Shown here piece by piece: positions 1 through 10,959 of a stretch of 64,000 bases of DNA. The position numbers and the translations under genes are program-made. Source of the stretch: Dactylorhiza incarnata (taxonomy: Eukaryota > Streptophyta > Magnoliopsida > Asparagales > Orchidaceae); assembly GCA_033032865.1 (NCBI GenBank), contig JAWHQI010000327.1:2369501-2433500 (forward strand), given 5' to 3'. The number at the start of each line of letters is the position of its first letter. The first letter of the stretch is position 1. A model generated the notes under the pieces. It was not told the origin of the DNA. It worked only from the letters and a program-made list of their open reading frames with translations, and searched no databases.

Positions 1-1022
1 CAGAAACACACTGGCGGGGGATGTGCTCCACCTTCTTGTCTTTGGGGCTCCTGGATCCGCAACGGCTGAGGAGCAAGTACAGCCGGGGGTCTCTGGTCTG
101 GTCGGGGGTCTGGATGAGGTCGTCCTCTACCTCCTTGATGTCTAATAAATCCACCGCGCTGTCGGTGGTCCCGTCCTCTATTCCCGTTTCCATCTTCCGC
201 TGGCCTTTTTCCTCGGCCCCTCACCATTTGCTGATCTGCCTCTAGTCTTCTTGCTGCTTCACTGATTCGGGCTACACTGGAGTCCGCCACATACTGTAGG
301 GAGTGTCTGAGATCGTCTCGGAGGCCCTTGAAGAACCTCTTGGCGTACCCAGAGTCGCTTAATTGATGAGCTGTAGCGAAGCGTGCCAGGTGAGAGAACT
401 CCCGCTGGTAATCCAACACTGATAGATTCCCTTGTCTCAGATGCAAGAATCTTTCCTCCAGTTCATCTCTCGCTGTTTGAGGCACAAAGTGCTCAAGTAG
501 TGCCTCCTTAAACTCTTCCCACGTGATGTCTGCGTACTCTAAATCGGCAAAGGTGGTGTCTAAAGCTGACTTCCACCATCTCTTAGCATGAGATCTTAGG
601 GCAGAAACAGCTAAGGATACTGCAACATCCACCGGGCAACGAATCCCTGCCAGCATTTCCTGGATTGCATCCAGCCATTCCTCCGTTTGCACCACTAACT
701 CTGATCCTGTGTAAGATGGGGGGGAGAGGCCCCGGAAGACGCTCAACCAGTTTGCCCCTGGGTAAGGGGCCTGGACCGGGACCTGTTGCTGAGTATAGGC
801 CTGCAGGATAGCGGCCAAGGTCTAACCCAGCTCCGTTTGTGGGAACTGGACGGGAGCCAGTGGGGGAGGGACCGCATTCTGTGCGGGAGGTACTTCGTCT
901 TGCACTGGGGGAACCGTAGCCTGTTCAGGAGGGACTTCATCTTGCACTGGGGGAATCACGACCTGAACGTGGGGAATCGTGTTCTGAACCTGGGGAATCG
1001 TTCTCCGGTTGGGAACATTCAC
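1..1022 (-). pseudogene. Ty3/Gypsy gag (5' part of a minus-strand element), broken
   Basis: Read on the minus strand from about 1022 down to the left edge, one frame gives a Gypsy capsid protein. It starts with a proline/valine/glutamine-rich repetitive N-terminus (about 822-1022). The Retrotrans_gag core follows (about 250-720), with the typical 'WWKSAL', 'WEEFKEALLEHFVP' and 'LRQGNLSVLDYQREFSHLARF' style motifs. A basic arginine/glycine-rich tail runs off the window before any zinc knuckle. A stop codon at about 822-824 separates the N-terminal repeat from the core, so this copy is not intact. The frame has no ATG; a TAG closes it just upstream (1029-1031) and sits in a splice-acceptor-like context, so translation may have begun in a spliced upstream exon. 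Protease and later domains would lie left of the window. Family call is firm; clade (chromovirus-like) is inferred. Confidence 0.82.
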
Positions 1023-1222
1023 CGGAGGCTACATAAGAAAAGGGCTTGGTTTAGAAAGGTTGGCCTAAAGCATCTCGTTTGATGGACAATTTTAACATGA
1101 TTTTTCCTATGGACACACCATTGCTTCCGCTGCTAGTTTGTCCTCAAACTAACTCGAGCGGGGTTGCCCTAGGGTTGTGGACTTCTTTATTTTGGATCGG
1201 TTTGGCTAAGCTGATACCAGTT
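1023..1222 (-). promoter_or_regulatory. Untranslated leader and tRNA primer-binding site of the minus-strand Gypsy element
   Basis: On the minus strand, 1219-1210 reads TGGTATCAGC, matching nine of the first ten bases of the common tRNA-iMet primer site TGGTATCAGAGC. Three bases further out lies TG (1223-1224), read on minus as the CA end of an LTR. The leader between this site and gag holds no convincing ORF. Confidence 0.65.
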
Positions 1223-2675
1223 TGTAAGACCCCCTTTTTTTGCGAACAATCACCGGGTCTTACCGCCCAGAACCGCCGTCTTGCGGTGATACCATCTCAA
1301 TACATGGCCACCACCACAACACGCCGATCCTGCCGACTTTTCAACAATATCCAGGCCAACCAAAATCATAAGAAGGAAGAATAAATTAAAAGCACAAGTC
1401 CACAACGATCACATCAAAATAGTGAAACATGTCCAACAAGAGATAATCATACATAATTAAGAGTTTATCAGAGTGCGGAATTTAAAATGAAAAGTACAAC
1501 ATGGGCCTAAGCCCGATCTAACGATGCTTTCTTCGCCTCTCGCCTGGCGAAGATATAACAATCTATGCATCCACATGGCTCGACACCCTCAATGGCATAT
1601 AACTCTGCTCTCTGTCCCGGATAGATGTGAAGCATAGGTATATGAGGGGTCTTGCTTACCGGAGCTCTCCCGGTAGCAGCTGAGAGTCCAACTCCGGGCC
1701 TGGTCACTGTCTCAGGTACCACCCTCTGGGGGTTGACCTGCTCTCCCTGGTTCTCCTGTAATAATAGGGTCCACTGACCGTCAGTCTAAAAGACTCAGCA
1801 CATTCCTCACCGCCTCCACCCGCGACTTCTAGGCACCGAGCGGGGAGGAGGAAGCGGAGGACAACAAGGGGTAACAAAATAAGCAGATGACAGGTGGCAA
1901 GGAAAACTAAGGAAATACATTAAATAATTGTCTAGCAGTTCTATAATCAATCACAAGGTAGAGCAATAAAATACAGGAAACTACTGTATCAGAAATATAA
2001 GCAGGTAAAATAATATGTAATCAGCTAGGAAAACTAACCTTAACTTATATGCGTACGCACGAGGCACATAAGTCAAGGGATCTGGCAAGAAGTAAACTCA
2101 TCGTATAAAAGAGCCCATACAAGTTTATACGATGAGGTCTCTGGTTGTGCAGACAAGCGATGTTATGATGTGCAATGCAATGATGCGATGATTGGATTAT
2201 TATTTCATACACATGCAACACACCCACACGACTCTGTACGTACATACCTTTAGTTCCCACTTTTCGGAGGTAGCTAACCTCTCGGGCACCTCCCGTCGTG
2301 GTCAGACCGTGGCAGAGGAGCGGGCGTCTCCTCACCTAGGTGGGTAATTCACACTACCGGACCTAGGCCCAAACGTACGCTGTGTTACCGGTACCCGGTA
2401 CCCACGAGCTCCTGCGTACTCTTGCTGGATCCGAAGAAACCAGACCTTTATTTGGCCAGGCAGAGTTTTGGGGAATCAGTCCCGTCGGACGCGCAGTAAA
2501 ACATCCTGGCCCCTTCATAAACCTCTAGCACTGCCGAGTCAACGAACTGCTGTCGGTGTGACGACTAAGCCAGAACCGAAGACCCACCACAATCTATGTA
2601 CATGCATTTTACACATATATATAATTCCTCACCACCGAGCCTCCAGCTCGAAGTACTAGTCTGACCTTGTAAGCA
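1223..2675 (-). mobile_element. LTR-like DNA (U5 side) of the minus-strand Gypsy element
   Basis: The segment starts exactly where an LTR end is expected next to the primer site. It has no convincing gene: a 71-codon minus frame at 1507-1722 has no recognisable domain. Short GC-rich blocks around 2270-2480 resemble in style the block near 12.3-12.6 kb in the other chromovirus LTR. I could not find the far end of this LTR with certainty; it may be as far away as about 8270. Confidence 0.45.
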
Positions 2676-2990
2676 TCGAGTCTACCGCTCGCAAGACTAT
2701 CCTGATCTTATATTAACTACGAGCTTACCGCTCGCTAGACCTACCTCAGTCTTATATTAAGCTATGAGCCTACCACTCGCTAGACTACACCAATGTTTTG
2801 TTGAACTACGAGCCTACCGCTCGCTAGTCTACATCAGTCTCATATTAGGCTACGAGCCTACCGCTCGCTAGGCTACTCCAGTCTTATATTAAGCTACGAG
2901 TCTACCAATCGCAGGACTATCCAGTCCTTCCTTATACCCGAGCCTAACGCTCGCAGGACTATCCCAGTCCTCCCTTACAACCCGTCTGGT
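2676..2990. repeat. 44-45 bp tandem repeat, about seven copies
   Basis: Units begin with a variant of CGAGCCTACCGCTCGCTAG and end in TATATTAAGCTA or similar. Starts are spaced about 44-45 bp through the array, with the last two units more diverged. Each unit contains GAGC...GCTC, a short potential hairpin. It lies inside the LTR-like region. Confidence 0.8.
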
Positions 2991-3789
2991 TGGGATGAAG
3001 GTTAACTTGTCCAGTTCTCCTACTTAGCTAGTCTTGTCTATAATTTAGGTGATCTTAGAAGCTTGGGGTGGATACTGGATTTCCCGCGGGTTACCCGGTG
3101 AAGGGCTCGCAACGGTACTAGGGAATATGCTGGTGACTAAAGCCCAAATTCCCCTTTCCACGATGTTTATTTCATTTTGTTACTACCCGTTCTTGTATGC
3201 CCGCTTGCTCTCCAGTTGCTCTAAAGTCCTAGGGTGGGTTAACTTTTCGACTCGGGCAGACATGTGTCGGTGATCTATTGAACACCGAACCATGTCATTC
3301 CTAGTGTCCGACTATTCCTTGATTTATCTCTCAACCACCACCTTCACATCTGGGTATGTCATCTCTAGCCCCTCCCCCTCCCCAGGTCCTTGTCAATTCC
3401 CTGAATTGCTAGTTTCACTGAACGCACACCGTCTCTATTTCTAATGGCCGTCCATGGTGAGTAAGTCCTTAACTCAATTTGGCATCCGCTATTTTTCCTG
3501 AGGTTAGTAACTCTGGAGGTGGTGACCATAAGGTAAGGGTCCAAATCTATGTTTCAGTTTCTACTGTCTGCAGACCAAGGTGAGACTGAACTAAGTTGAC
3601 TTTCAAGGCGCTATCTTAACCCTATCATGACTAAGTGGGTTCCAAGTCTTGTAGTAACCATGGGGTGTTTATCCTTAATTACTGTTTATTACATCTGCTA
3701 CATGTACCCAAATCTTCCTACACCCTTACGTCCAAAACTTCAACTTGATGTTCCGAGAATTCCACTCATGCACATGGGTTGAATTCTTA
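2991..3789. other. Unassigned LTR-like DNA
   Basis: No domain-bearing frame is visible; the small frame at 3049-3273 has no recognisable motif. Its position between the 44-bp array and the 191-bp array suggests it belongs to the same long LTR or leader. Confidence 0.4.
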
Positions 3790-5160
3790 ACTAGGGGTGG
3801 TTGTTATCATGCCTAAGGCATGGACAATCTCCAAGGTATTTGTATGAGTCCAAATCACTAAACCCACCAGATGCACTTTTATACACGTCTCACTAGATGT
3901 GACCTAAAAGGAGCTACCCCTAACCAAAGGACATGAACTCAGTGGCATTTTAAAGGTGACCTAAAGGGATACACTATTCATGTTGATCATTTTCTCCAGG
4001 ACTGAATTTACCCTAGGTGCAAATACATACAAGTGCTGTTCAAATTATTTAACTTAACAAATTACAGATTTGTATATGTCTCACTAAACATAGTATAGAA
4101 GGAGCTATACTTAGCCAAATGACATGAAGTCAGTGGCATTTGAAAGTTAACTTCAAGCTCTACATTACTCATGTTGATTACAAACTCCAGAAATGAGTTT
4201 AACCTAAGTGTAGTTATCATACAAGTGTTGTACAAGTTATTTAACTTAACAAATTACAGATTTGTATATGTCTCACTAAAAATAGTATAGAAGGAGCTAT
4301 ACTTAGCCAAATGACATGAAGTAAGTGGCATTTGAAAGGTAACTTCAAGCTCTACATTACTCATGTTGATTACAATCTCCAAAAATGTAATTAACCTAGG
4401 TGAATTCAACTTACAAGTATTGTACAAAGTGTAAAATTCAGCAAAACACTATTGTAGACAAGTCACACCAAAAATGACATAGAAGGAGTTGTACCTATCC
4501 AAATGACATAAAGTCAGTGGCATTTTAAAGGTAAACTAAGGGGCTACAGTGTTCATGTTGATTACAATCTCCAGAAATGAGTTTAACCTAAGTGTAGTTA
4601 TCATACAAGTGTTGTACAAGTTATTTAACTTAACAAATTACAGATTTGTTTATGTCTCACTAAAAATAGTATAGAAGGAGCTATACTTAGCCAAATGACA
4701 TGAAGTTAGTGGCATTTGAATGATAACTTCAAGCTCTACATTACTCATGTTGATTACAAATCCAGAAATGAGTTTAACCTAAGAGTAGTTATCATACAAG
4801 TGCTGTACAAGTTATTTAACTTAACAAATTACAGATTTGTATATGTCTCAATAAAAATAGTATAGAAGGAGCTATACTTAGCCAAATGACATGAAGTCAG
4901 TGGCATTTGAAAGTTGACTTCAAGCTCTACATTACTCATGTTGATTACAATCTCCAAAAATGTATTTAACCTAGGTGAATTCAACTTACAAGTGTTGTAC
5001 AAAGTGTAAAATTCAGCAAAACACTATTGTAGATAAGTCACACCAAAAATGACATAGAAGGAGTTGTACTTATCCAAATGACATAAAGTCAGTGGAATTT
5101 TAAAGGTAACCTAAGGGGATACAGTGTTCATGTTGATTACAATCTCCAAAAATGATCCTA
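3790..5160. repeat. ~191-bp tandem repeat with A-A-B higher-order order
   Basis: The phrase CATGTTGATTACAATCTCC recurs at about 3981, 4169, 4363, 4554, 4748, 4938 and 5129, a spacing of 188-194 bp. Two unit types are visible. Type A carries TATGTCTCACTAAAAATAG. Type B carries GTCACACCAAAAATGACAT and AAAGTGTAAAATTCAGC. From 3981 the order is A A B A A B, so the larger period is about 575 bp. A diverged B-like unit precedes the array from about 3790, and decayed units may follow 5129. Confidence 0.85.
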
Positions 5161-6480
5161 GCCAAAGTGAAATCAACATGCAAGGTGGTATACAATGTTC
5201 ACATACAAAGTACATTTACACATATAAACAAAAAGTGACCAAAAGTGGGACTATTGAACAACCTAGATATTATGAGCCCACAATTTCCAGCACACCTAAA
5301 AGTGATGCCTTCATTCCTATCTCATGCATGGACAAAATCTCATGGCCAAGTCTTGAGCCATTGAGAGAGACTCTTCAAATCCACCTTTTTGCTAAAGTGC
5401 ACCCCACTTTCCACACACTACTTTGCATGTATGTGAAAATTACCAACATGCACAAGGCCAAATGGCCTCCAATTTCTACCAGAGATATAGATCTATGTAA
5501 AGAGCTCACCACCCAAATTTGGGGGTGTTTGGAGTTACACAACTCCATAAATACCAAATACTTACTTTTACTAAAAAAATAGAATAACTCAAGGGATATA
5601 AGTCCAAAACTTCTCAAATTTAAACATAGATATGTCATCATACCAAGCATTCATTCATACCTCATGCATGGGCAAATTCTCATTGCCAAGTGGTGCCATT
5701 TGAGAGATAATCTTCAAAACCCCACATTTATACTAAATGCACCCCATTTTCCCATACACTATCTTGCATGCATGTGAAAAACCCCAAACTCAAGGGGTCA
5801 TGATGTTGAGTCCCCTAGCATGCATGGGAACAAAATCAGTGACATGCAAGGTGATTTACACCTTCACTTCCACTAAAAGCCCTAAGAGCCAAAATTGCTA
5901 ATTGCACACAATTAACCCCTTTGAGCCATAAGCTTAAAATTGAGTCTCAGGAAAAACTACTCATGCAAATGGAATGAAACTTAAACCAGAGGCCATACAT
6001 GCCCTAAAAAGGCCATCACCCAAATTTGAGATCATTAGGAGTTATATAGCTCCAAATATCCCATTTATTTAATTTTCTAGGTTTTGAACAAAACTATAGA
6101 AAAATTATCTCCCAAAAATCTGATACTCAAACCTAAGCTAGGTATAGGGCACATGCATGCATAGCCAAAATATCAGCTTCATCAGATTTGTCATTTAAGA
6201 GTTATAATAGATTAAAGATCTGGTTTGAGTTTTTACCAGCCTCACTAGAATGAGTGTTGTGGGTCCCACGCTTAACCAAATAGCCTGATTCCACTTCCAT
6301 TAGAAAGTAGACATCAAGGCCTACAAATGTCATCTCTGGGCATTTCTCGAATTATGGCCTCTAAAGGCCTCAAAATCGGGCATAAATGTATGTATTGAAG
6401 TGTGACATATAATTAAATAACAAAACTTAATTCATTTCTGGGCTGCAAATAGGGATTTTACGGGAAATCAACGGCTAGGA
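5161..6480. repeat. Diverged direct repeats in LTR-like DNA
   Basis: Two long similar blocks start near 5315 and 5650; both contain CTCATGCATGG, a 'GCCAAGT' core and 'TGCACCCCA...CCACAC/ATACACTA'. A block near 5510-5560 ('CACCCAAATTTGGGGGTG') recurs in diverged form near 6018. The ORFs here (for example 5124-5582) are simply open stretches of repeat and carry no domain. Confidence 0.55.
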
Positions 6481-8270
6481 TTGCGTCTTCCTCGATGAGC
6501 AAGGGTCCCGATTCGCTGCGCCTAGGCCATTTTGCGAGCAAGATTCCGGCGAGCTCCGGCCATCTCCGGCAAAACTGCCAAGCCCGCACCTTCACCGGAC
6601 CTAGGGCTATCGAATGACGGTGAGGGCATGGCCGAAGGTGGCCGGAGTAGGCCTGCGGTTATTTCCGTTTTCCGGGCTTGGAACATTGAAAACGTGAATG
6701 GCAATTTCGCCATTCTTCATTGGATTTGAACAGAGAATAATGGGGGAAGCTAGCACGAGTGGAGAGGGGAAGGAATGTTGCCTGAGCGCGGCCTTGGCGG
6801 CGGGTGTTGCGGCGGAGGAAGAGCTGGTCATTGTTTCCGGCGTCCATGGCTACTCCGGCGTGGCTGAGCTCGAAATCGTCGTTGGAAGGGGGGGGGGGGG
6901 GGGGGGGGGGGGGGGGGCTCGATTGCTCTGGAAGTTCTGAGTGTGGTGGAATGTAGGATGGAGGGGGAGGGAGAGTATATGGTCGGCTGCCATTAAGAGG
7001 CTCTCGAACACTCCCCTTGCCGCCCATTCCAGCCAACCAAGACCTCTCCCCACTGCCCAATTTCGAGGGAAAGTTATTCCCCAGCTCAGAGCATGCTTGG
7101 GGAATGAAGAGGAGGTGCCATTTGGCAGCCATCCCCTCATTCCCTCCTCTTTTGCCTCCCCTTGTCTTCTTCCCCATTAAAGCTTAACCCATGTGTAATT
7201 ACCCCCCCCCCCCTATTCACATTCGAAATTTCAGGTGCCCATGGTCTGGGTATCATGTGGGCTGCCTTCTTGGGCTATGGAATTGGGTTAAGCCCACTTA
7301 ATTTGAGCTTTGGGCTCACTTGACCCAAATAGGCCAATTTGGGGGTTTTGGGTTTGTGGCTTGATTTAATCTCACTCCACTAAATGTGATTGACCCACAT
7401 TACTGCCTTGGACCTTATTGACCCATTCCAAGAGGAATTGAGCCATGGTGGGGGGTAATATAGGGTTTGATTGCACTTATTTGCCTATAGGGGCAATTTG
7501 GGTATTTTGTTGATTTTGCCCTAATTCTCCATGGTTGAATGCACACCATGACCCATTTAGGTCTCATATACTCCCCTTAGGGTTTAGGGGTGATCAATTT
7601 GGTCATACTAAGTCAATTGGAGATTAATTTGGGTTTTAACACATTTAGGTCAATTTGGGGCTTTTTATTAATTGGCCCAATTTCCCCAAATTGGTGGTCC
7701 TAGGATGGGGCTTTTGTGTCCATTAGGTCCCCTAGGGAGGTTGCCATATGAGAGTGGGCCCTATTTGATCAATTGGGGTTCAATTGCCCTTAGTTATGGT
7801 GGTTTGACCTAAGATAGTTCAAAGTTGACTTTTGGTCAATTTGACCGAAATGGTTGACCCCAAGGGTCCCTAGTGGCCTACTTACCTCCTTGGATGGTCA
7901 TAGGGATCATAGTGGGGTCATGTTGGCTTTTTGGAGTCTTTTGGTCACCTGTAGACTAGGATATCAAAATTTGCTATTTGCACCCCAAAATGCATTCCTT
8001 CCTATCCTAATGAGTTCATGGGGCCTTCTTGGCCCACCTTGTGTACTTAACTCATCATAGGAACTATTCATGGCTATGTGGGGTGTTTAAGATAATTTAG
8101 CCTCCCTTTTTAGTTCACTTTTCATTAGGGTGGTTCATGATGGCTAAGTGCACACCATGTGTTTTTCACCTCTTTCATTTTCATCCTAGGGTTCTAGGTT
8201 ACTTATCCTATTTTTGTCATGACTTGTCATGACAAAATTATCTAGGGGCCTGAGTGGGGTAGACACAAGT
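6481..8270 (-). mobile_element. Probable promoter end (U3/R) of a minus-strand Gypsy LTR
   Basis: On minus, 8270-7200 is a run of 'CCCAAATT', 'GGTCAA' and 'CCCAAAAGCCCC'-type phrases closely like the plus-strand LTR that starts at 62,505. It is followed by a purine-rich and then GC-rich leader (7180-6480), as at 63,450-64,000. The layout suggests U3 followed by transcribed leader, reading minus. Whether this is the far half of the LTR beginning at 1223 or a separate nested LTR cannot be settled by eye. Minus-strand frames up to 172 codons here are leader DNA with proline runs from poly-G, not genes. Confidence 0.5.
6888..6917. repeat. Poly-G tract, 30 nt
   Basis: An uninterrupted run of G on the plus strand, the second longest of several C or G homopolymers in the window. 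It makes artificial glycine or proline runs in overlapping frames. Confidence 0.97.
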
Positions 8271-8329
8271 AGGAACGAAACAAGATTAGTTTAATAAAGC
8301 ATTGTGCTTGTGAGATCGACGTTTAAGTT

Positions 8330-8450
8330 GTCTAATTGGTGTCTAGGAAAGTGGTTAGGGGTGAGCCAGTATCCCCCAAAAGGAAAGTGGTGTATAACGG
8401 TACATAGTGCGACCACAGACCTTACACTTACCAGGCCAATGGGCACCTTA
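8330..8450 (+). repeat. 5' remnant matching the 3' LTR interior
   Basis: This segment closely matches 12,123-12,240 of the 3' LTR (shared phrases AAAGTGGTTAGGGGTGAGCC and ATATAACGGTACAT). It shows that part of a 5' LTR remains while its start, end and primer site are gone or unrecognisable. Confidence 0.8.
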
Positions 8451-8542
8451 AACTAGAAATTGTGAGTTAATGATGTAAGTAAAAGTAAAAGTATATGATG
8501 TTTCATTTTCGCGTTCTAAGACGCTTATTTCCTTTTCAGGAA

Positions 8543-9544
8543 ATGACCAATAACGATTCGCAAGCGTATAATCATACTAACGGAGGCAGTGACCAGGATA
8601 GTCATCCTCCGAGGATGCCCGTAGTACCCCACAATTTGGATGTTATCACTTAACTGGCAACAGTCCTGGCCGAAGCTCTGCAAAGAGGACCAGTCCCATC
8701 ACTGAGATCTGGATCTGATTCCACCCATGCTGAAAGATGGTTGGACATCTTCATGCGGACAGGTCCCCCAAAGTTTGCATGCTCAACAAACCCACTCGTA
8801 GCTGAAGAGTGGCTTCGTCAAGTAGGGAGAATATTCGAAGGAATTGAGTGCCCGGAAGAAAAGCGGGTGACTCTTGTCGAATTCATTCTGCAAAAGGATG
8901 CTGCAGCCTGGTGGAACAATCACAGGCGCATCCACTTGAAGGGAAGGAAGGCGACCAACATCTCTTGGAGTGAATTCATAAATGGATTCCGCAAGTGGTA
9001 TTGGCCTGTGTCAGCACAACAAAGTATGAAGGAGCAACTTGCCCAGTTAACTCAGGGTACCCTTTCTGTTACGGAGTATGAATCGAAATTTTCTTCAATG
9101 CTTGAGCATGTCCCCGATGTTACTGGATCATTAGACCAGCAAATGTTTATGTTGCGACAAGGATTAAGAGAATCAATCCAAGATGCTCTAGCCCCTTTTG
9201 ACTTCTCCGACTATGAAGCATTAATTGAGGCGGCTCGTCGAGTCGAAGAAAGGCAACGAACAGGGCGACCACCTCAATCAGGAGAGAAACAGAAGAATCA
9301 AGACCTCGGCCGTCAAAATCAATCAAAGCGTCAGAACAATCCAACTCAGCCTACCCCGATATGCCCTAAATGCAATAAACAACATTGGGGCGTCTGCACT
9401 TCAGCCAAGAGGGACAACACTTGTTTCTACTGTCATCAATCAGGCCATATCATTAGAAATGGCCAAAGAAGAAGGAGGTCGAAGGGCAATCAACCGAAAG
9501 ATCGAGGCAACAGGCACCAACTCAACCTCGCATCTATGGGATGA
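8543..9544 (+). pseudogene. Gypsy gag, with stop and frameshift
   Basis: The first ATG (8543) lies three bases after a good splice-acceptor-like CCTTTTCAG. The frame carries an in-frame TAA at 8651-8653. It then runs through a Retrotrans_gag core (about 8740-9260: WLRQVGRIFEGI, AAAWWNNHRR, WSEFINGFRKWYWP, GTLSVTEYESKFSSM). A basic linker leads to a zinc knuckle beginning CFYCHQSGH near 9420-9465. The knuckle's last cysteine is lost at a frameshift of about one base near 9463, and the sequence continues as protease in another frame. The capsid family is clear; this copy cannot be translated whole. Confidence 0.85.
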
Positions 9545-9800
9545 ATCGAGAAGAAGCTCGGGAAGCAACCGATGTCATATCAGGTACAATAATGTTTGAA
9601 AGTACCACTTCAACTGCATTATTTGATTCTGGTGCAACGCATTCTGTCATATCTGATACAATAGCTAGTAAGTTGTCAATACCGAAACAAAAACTAGAAG
9701 AAGAAATTCGTATAAGCTTGCCCAATGGTGAGAGGGTCAAATTGATAACTATGTCCATGGCGACATAAGAATTGGGGAACGAAAGTTTGAGGCCAAAAGA
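9466..9800 (+). pseudogene. Gypsy aspartic protease, truncated
   Basis: After the frameshift the new frame carries the retropepsin active site Asp-Ser-Gly-Ala (LFDSGATHSVIS, about 9625-9660) and the following strand (SLPNGERVK). It meets a TAA at 9766-9768. The rest of the protease and the linker to reverse transcriptase are absent; sequence from about 9815 belongs to integrase. Confidence 0.8.
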
Positions 9801-9814
9801 CTGATCACCATCAA

Positions 9815-10916
9815 CCAGGAGGCATACTTCAACCACTACCAATCTCTACTTGGAAATGGGAAGACATCTCAATGGATTTGGTAGTAGGACTTCCGAGAAC
9901 GTCGATCGGAAATGATGCAATCTGGGTAATCGTCGATAGACTCACCAAATCAGCCCACGTTTTACCAATAAGAGTAAGTGAATCCATGTCAAGATTAGCC
10001 CAGAAATACATTGATCGCATTGTAGCCTTGCATGGAGTTCCGGTAACAATTGTATCTGACCGAGATACGAGATTCACTTCAAGATTCTGGAAAGCATTTC
10101 AGGAAGCTCTGGGAACACAACTCAATTTCAGTACTGCTTATCACCCTCAAACAGATGGACAGACTGAAAGAACGATCCAAAAGCTTGAGGATTTATTGAG
10201 AATGTGTGTCCTAGAATTTGGCGGAAACTGGGAGCAACACCTTCCTATGGTCCAATTCACTTATAACAATAGTTACCATTCGAGCATTCAAATGGCACCA
10301 TATGAAGCTCTATACGGAAGAAGACGTCAAACTCCTATATGTTGGTTTGAAGTTGGAGAGAAGACTATGCTAGGGCCACAACTGATAGAAGACTCTCAGA
10401 AGGTTATCAATTAATTAGTCAGAGATCGACTTCGGTCGCTCAAGATAGTCAAAAGAAGTACTACGATAAGAAGCATCGCGATGTGGACTTTCAGATTGGA
10501 GAACATGTATTCTTGAAGGTAAAGCCAGGACTAGGCATCAAAAGATTTGGGAGCAGTGGCAAACTAAAACCAAGATATATTGGTCCATTTGAGATACTAG
10601 ACAGAATTGGACCAGTTGCCTATCGACTAGCATTACCCCCGATTATGAGTGGAATACATAATGTATTCCATGTATCAATGCTAAGACGATACATCTATGA
10701 TCTATCTCATATCGTCCAGTTCGATACAGAGATGTTAGAAGTACATCCAGACCTCTCATATGAAGTTATCCTAGATCAAGTCATAGACCGCAAGGAAAAA
10801 CAACTAAGGAGCAAAACAATACCAATGGTCAAAGTTATTTGGAAAGGACGGTCAGCATAAGAAGCGACGTGGGAGCTCGAAGAAGATATGCAAAAGAGAT
10901 ACCCTGACCTATTTTG
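9815..10916 (+). pseudogene. Gypsy integrase with C-terminal chromodomain-like region, three stops or shifts
   Basis: The frame opens in the linker after the integrase zinc finger (a 'PGG-LQPLPI--WKWEDISMDLVVGLP' pattern). It contains the D-D-E core: Asp in ISMDLVVG, Asp in SDRDTRF and Glu in the TDGQTERT block. After a TAA at 10,412-10,414 and a likely shift it continues (10,483-10,860) with GPFEILDRIGPVAYRL, the HNVFHVSMLRR motif, and a chromodomain-like tail (VIDRKEKQLRSK...MVKVIWKG). A TAA at 10,858 precedes the usual EATWE and YPDLF ending (to about 10,916). The HNVFHVSMLRR and EATWE signatures are typical of plant chromoviruses. Confidence 0.85.
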
Positions 10917-10947
10917 AGGTAACAAATTTCGAGGATGAAATTTTTGT

Positions 10948-10959
10948 AAGGGGGGAGAT
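10948..10959 (+). promoter_or_regulatory. Polypurine tract
   Basis: The purine run AAGGGGGGAGA lies directly before the TGTAATATCCC start of the LTR. It is the expected plus-strand primer position. Confidence 0.85.

Noticed and set aside
1507..1722. Minus frame of 71 codons with CGCIDC
   Set aside because: Starts without ATG context inside LTR-like DNA and matches no domain I know.
6659..7177. Minus frame of 172 codons with a proline run
   Set aside because: It crosses a 30-nt poly-G and LTR leader DNA, and has no domain.
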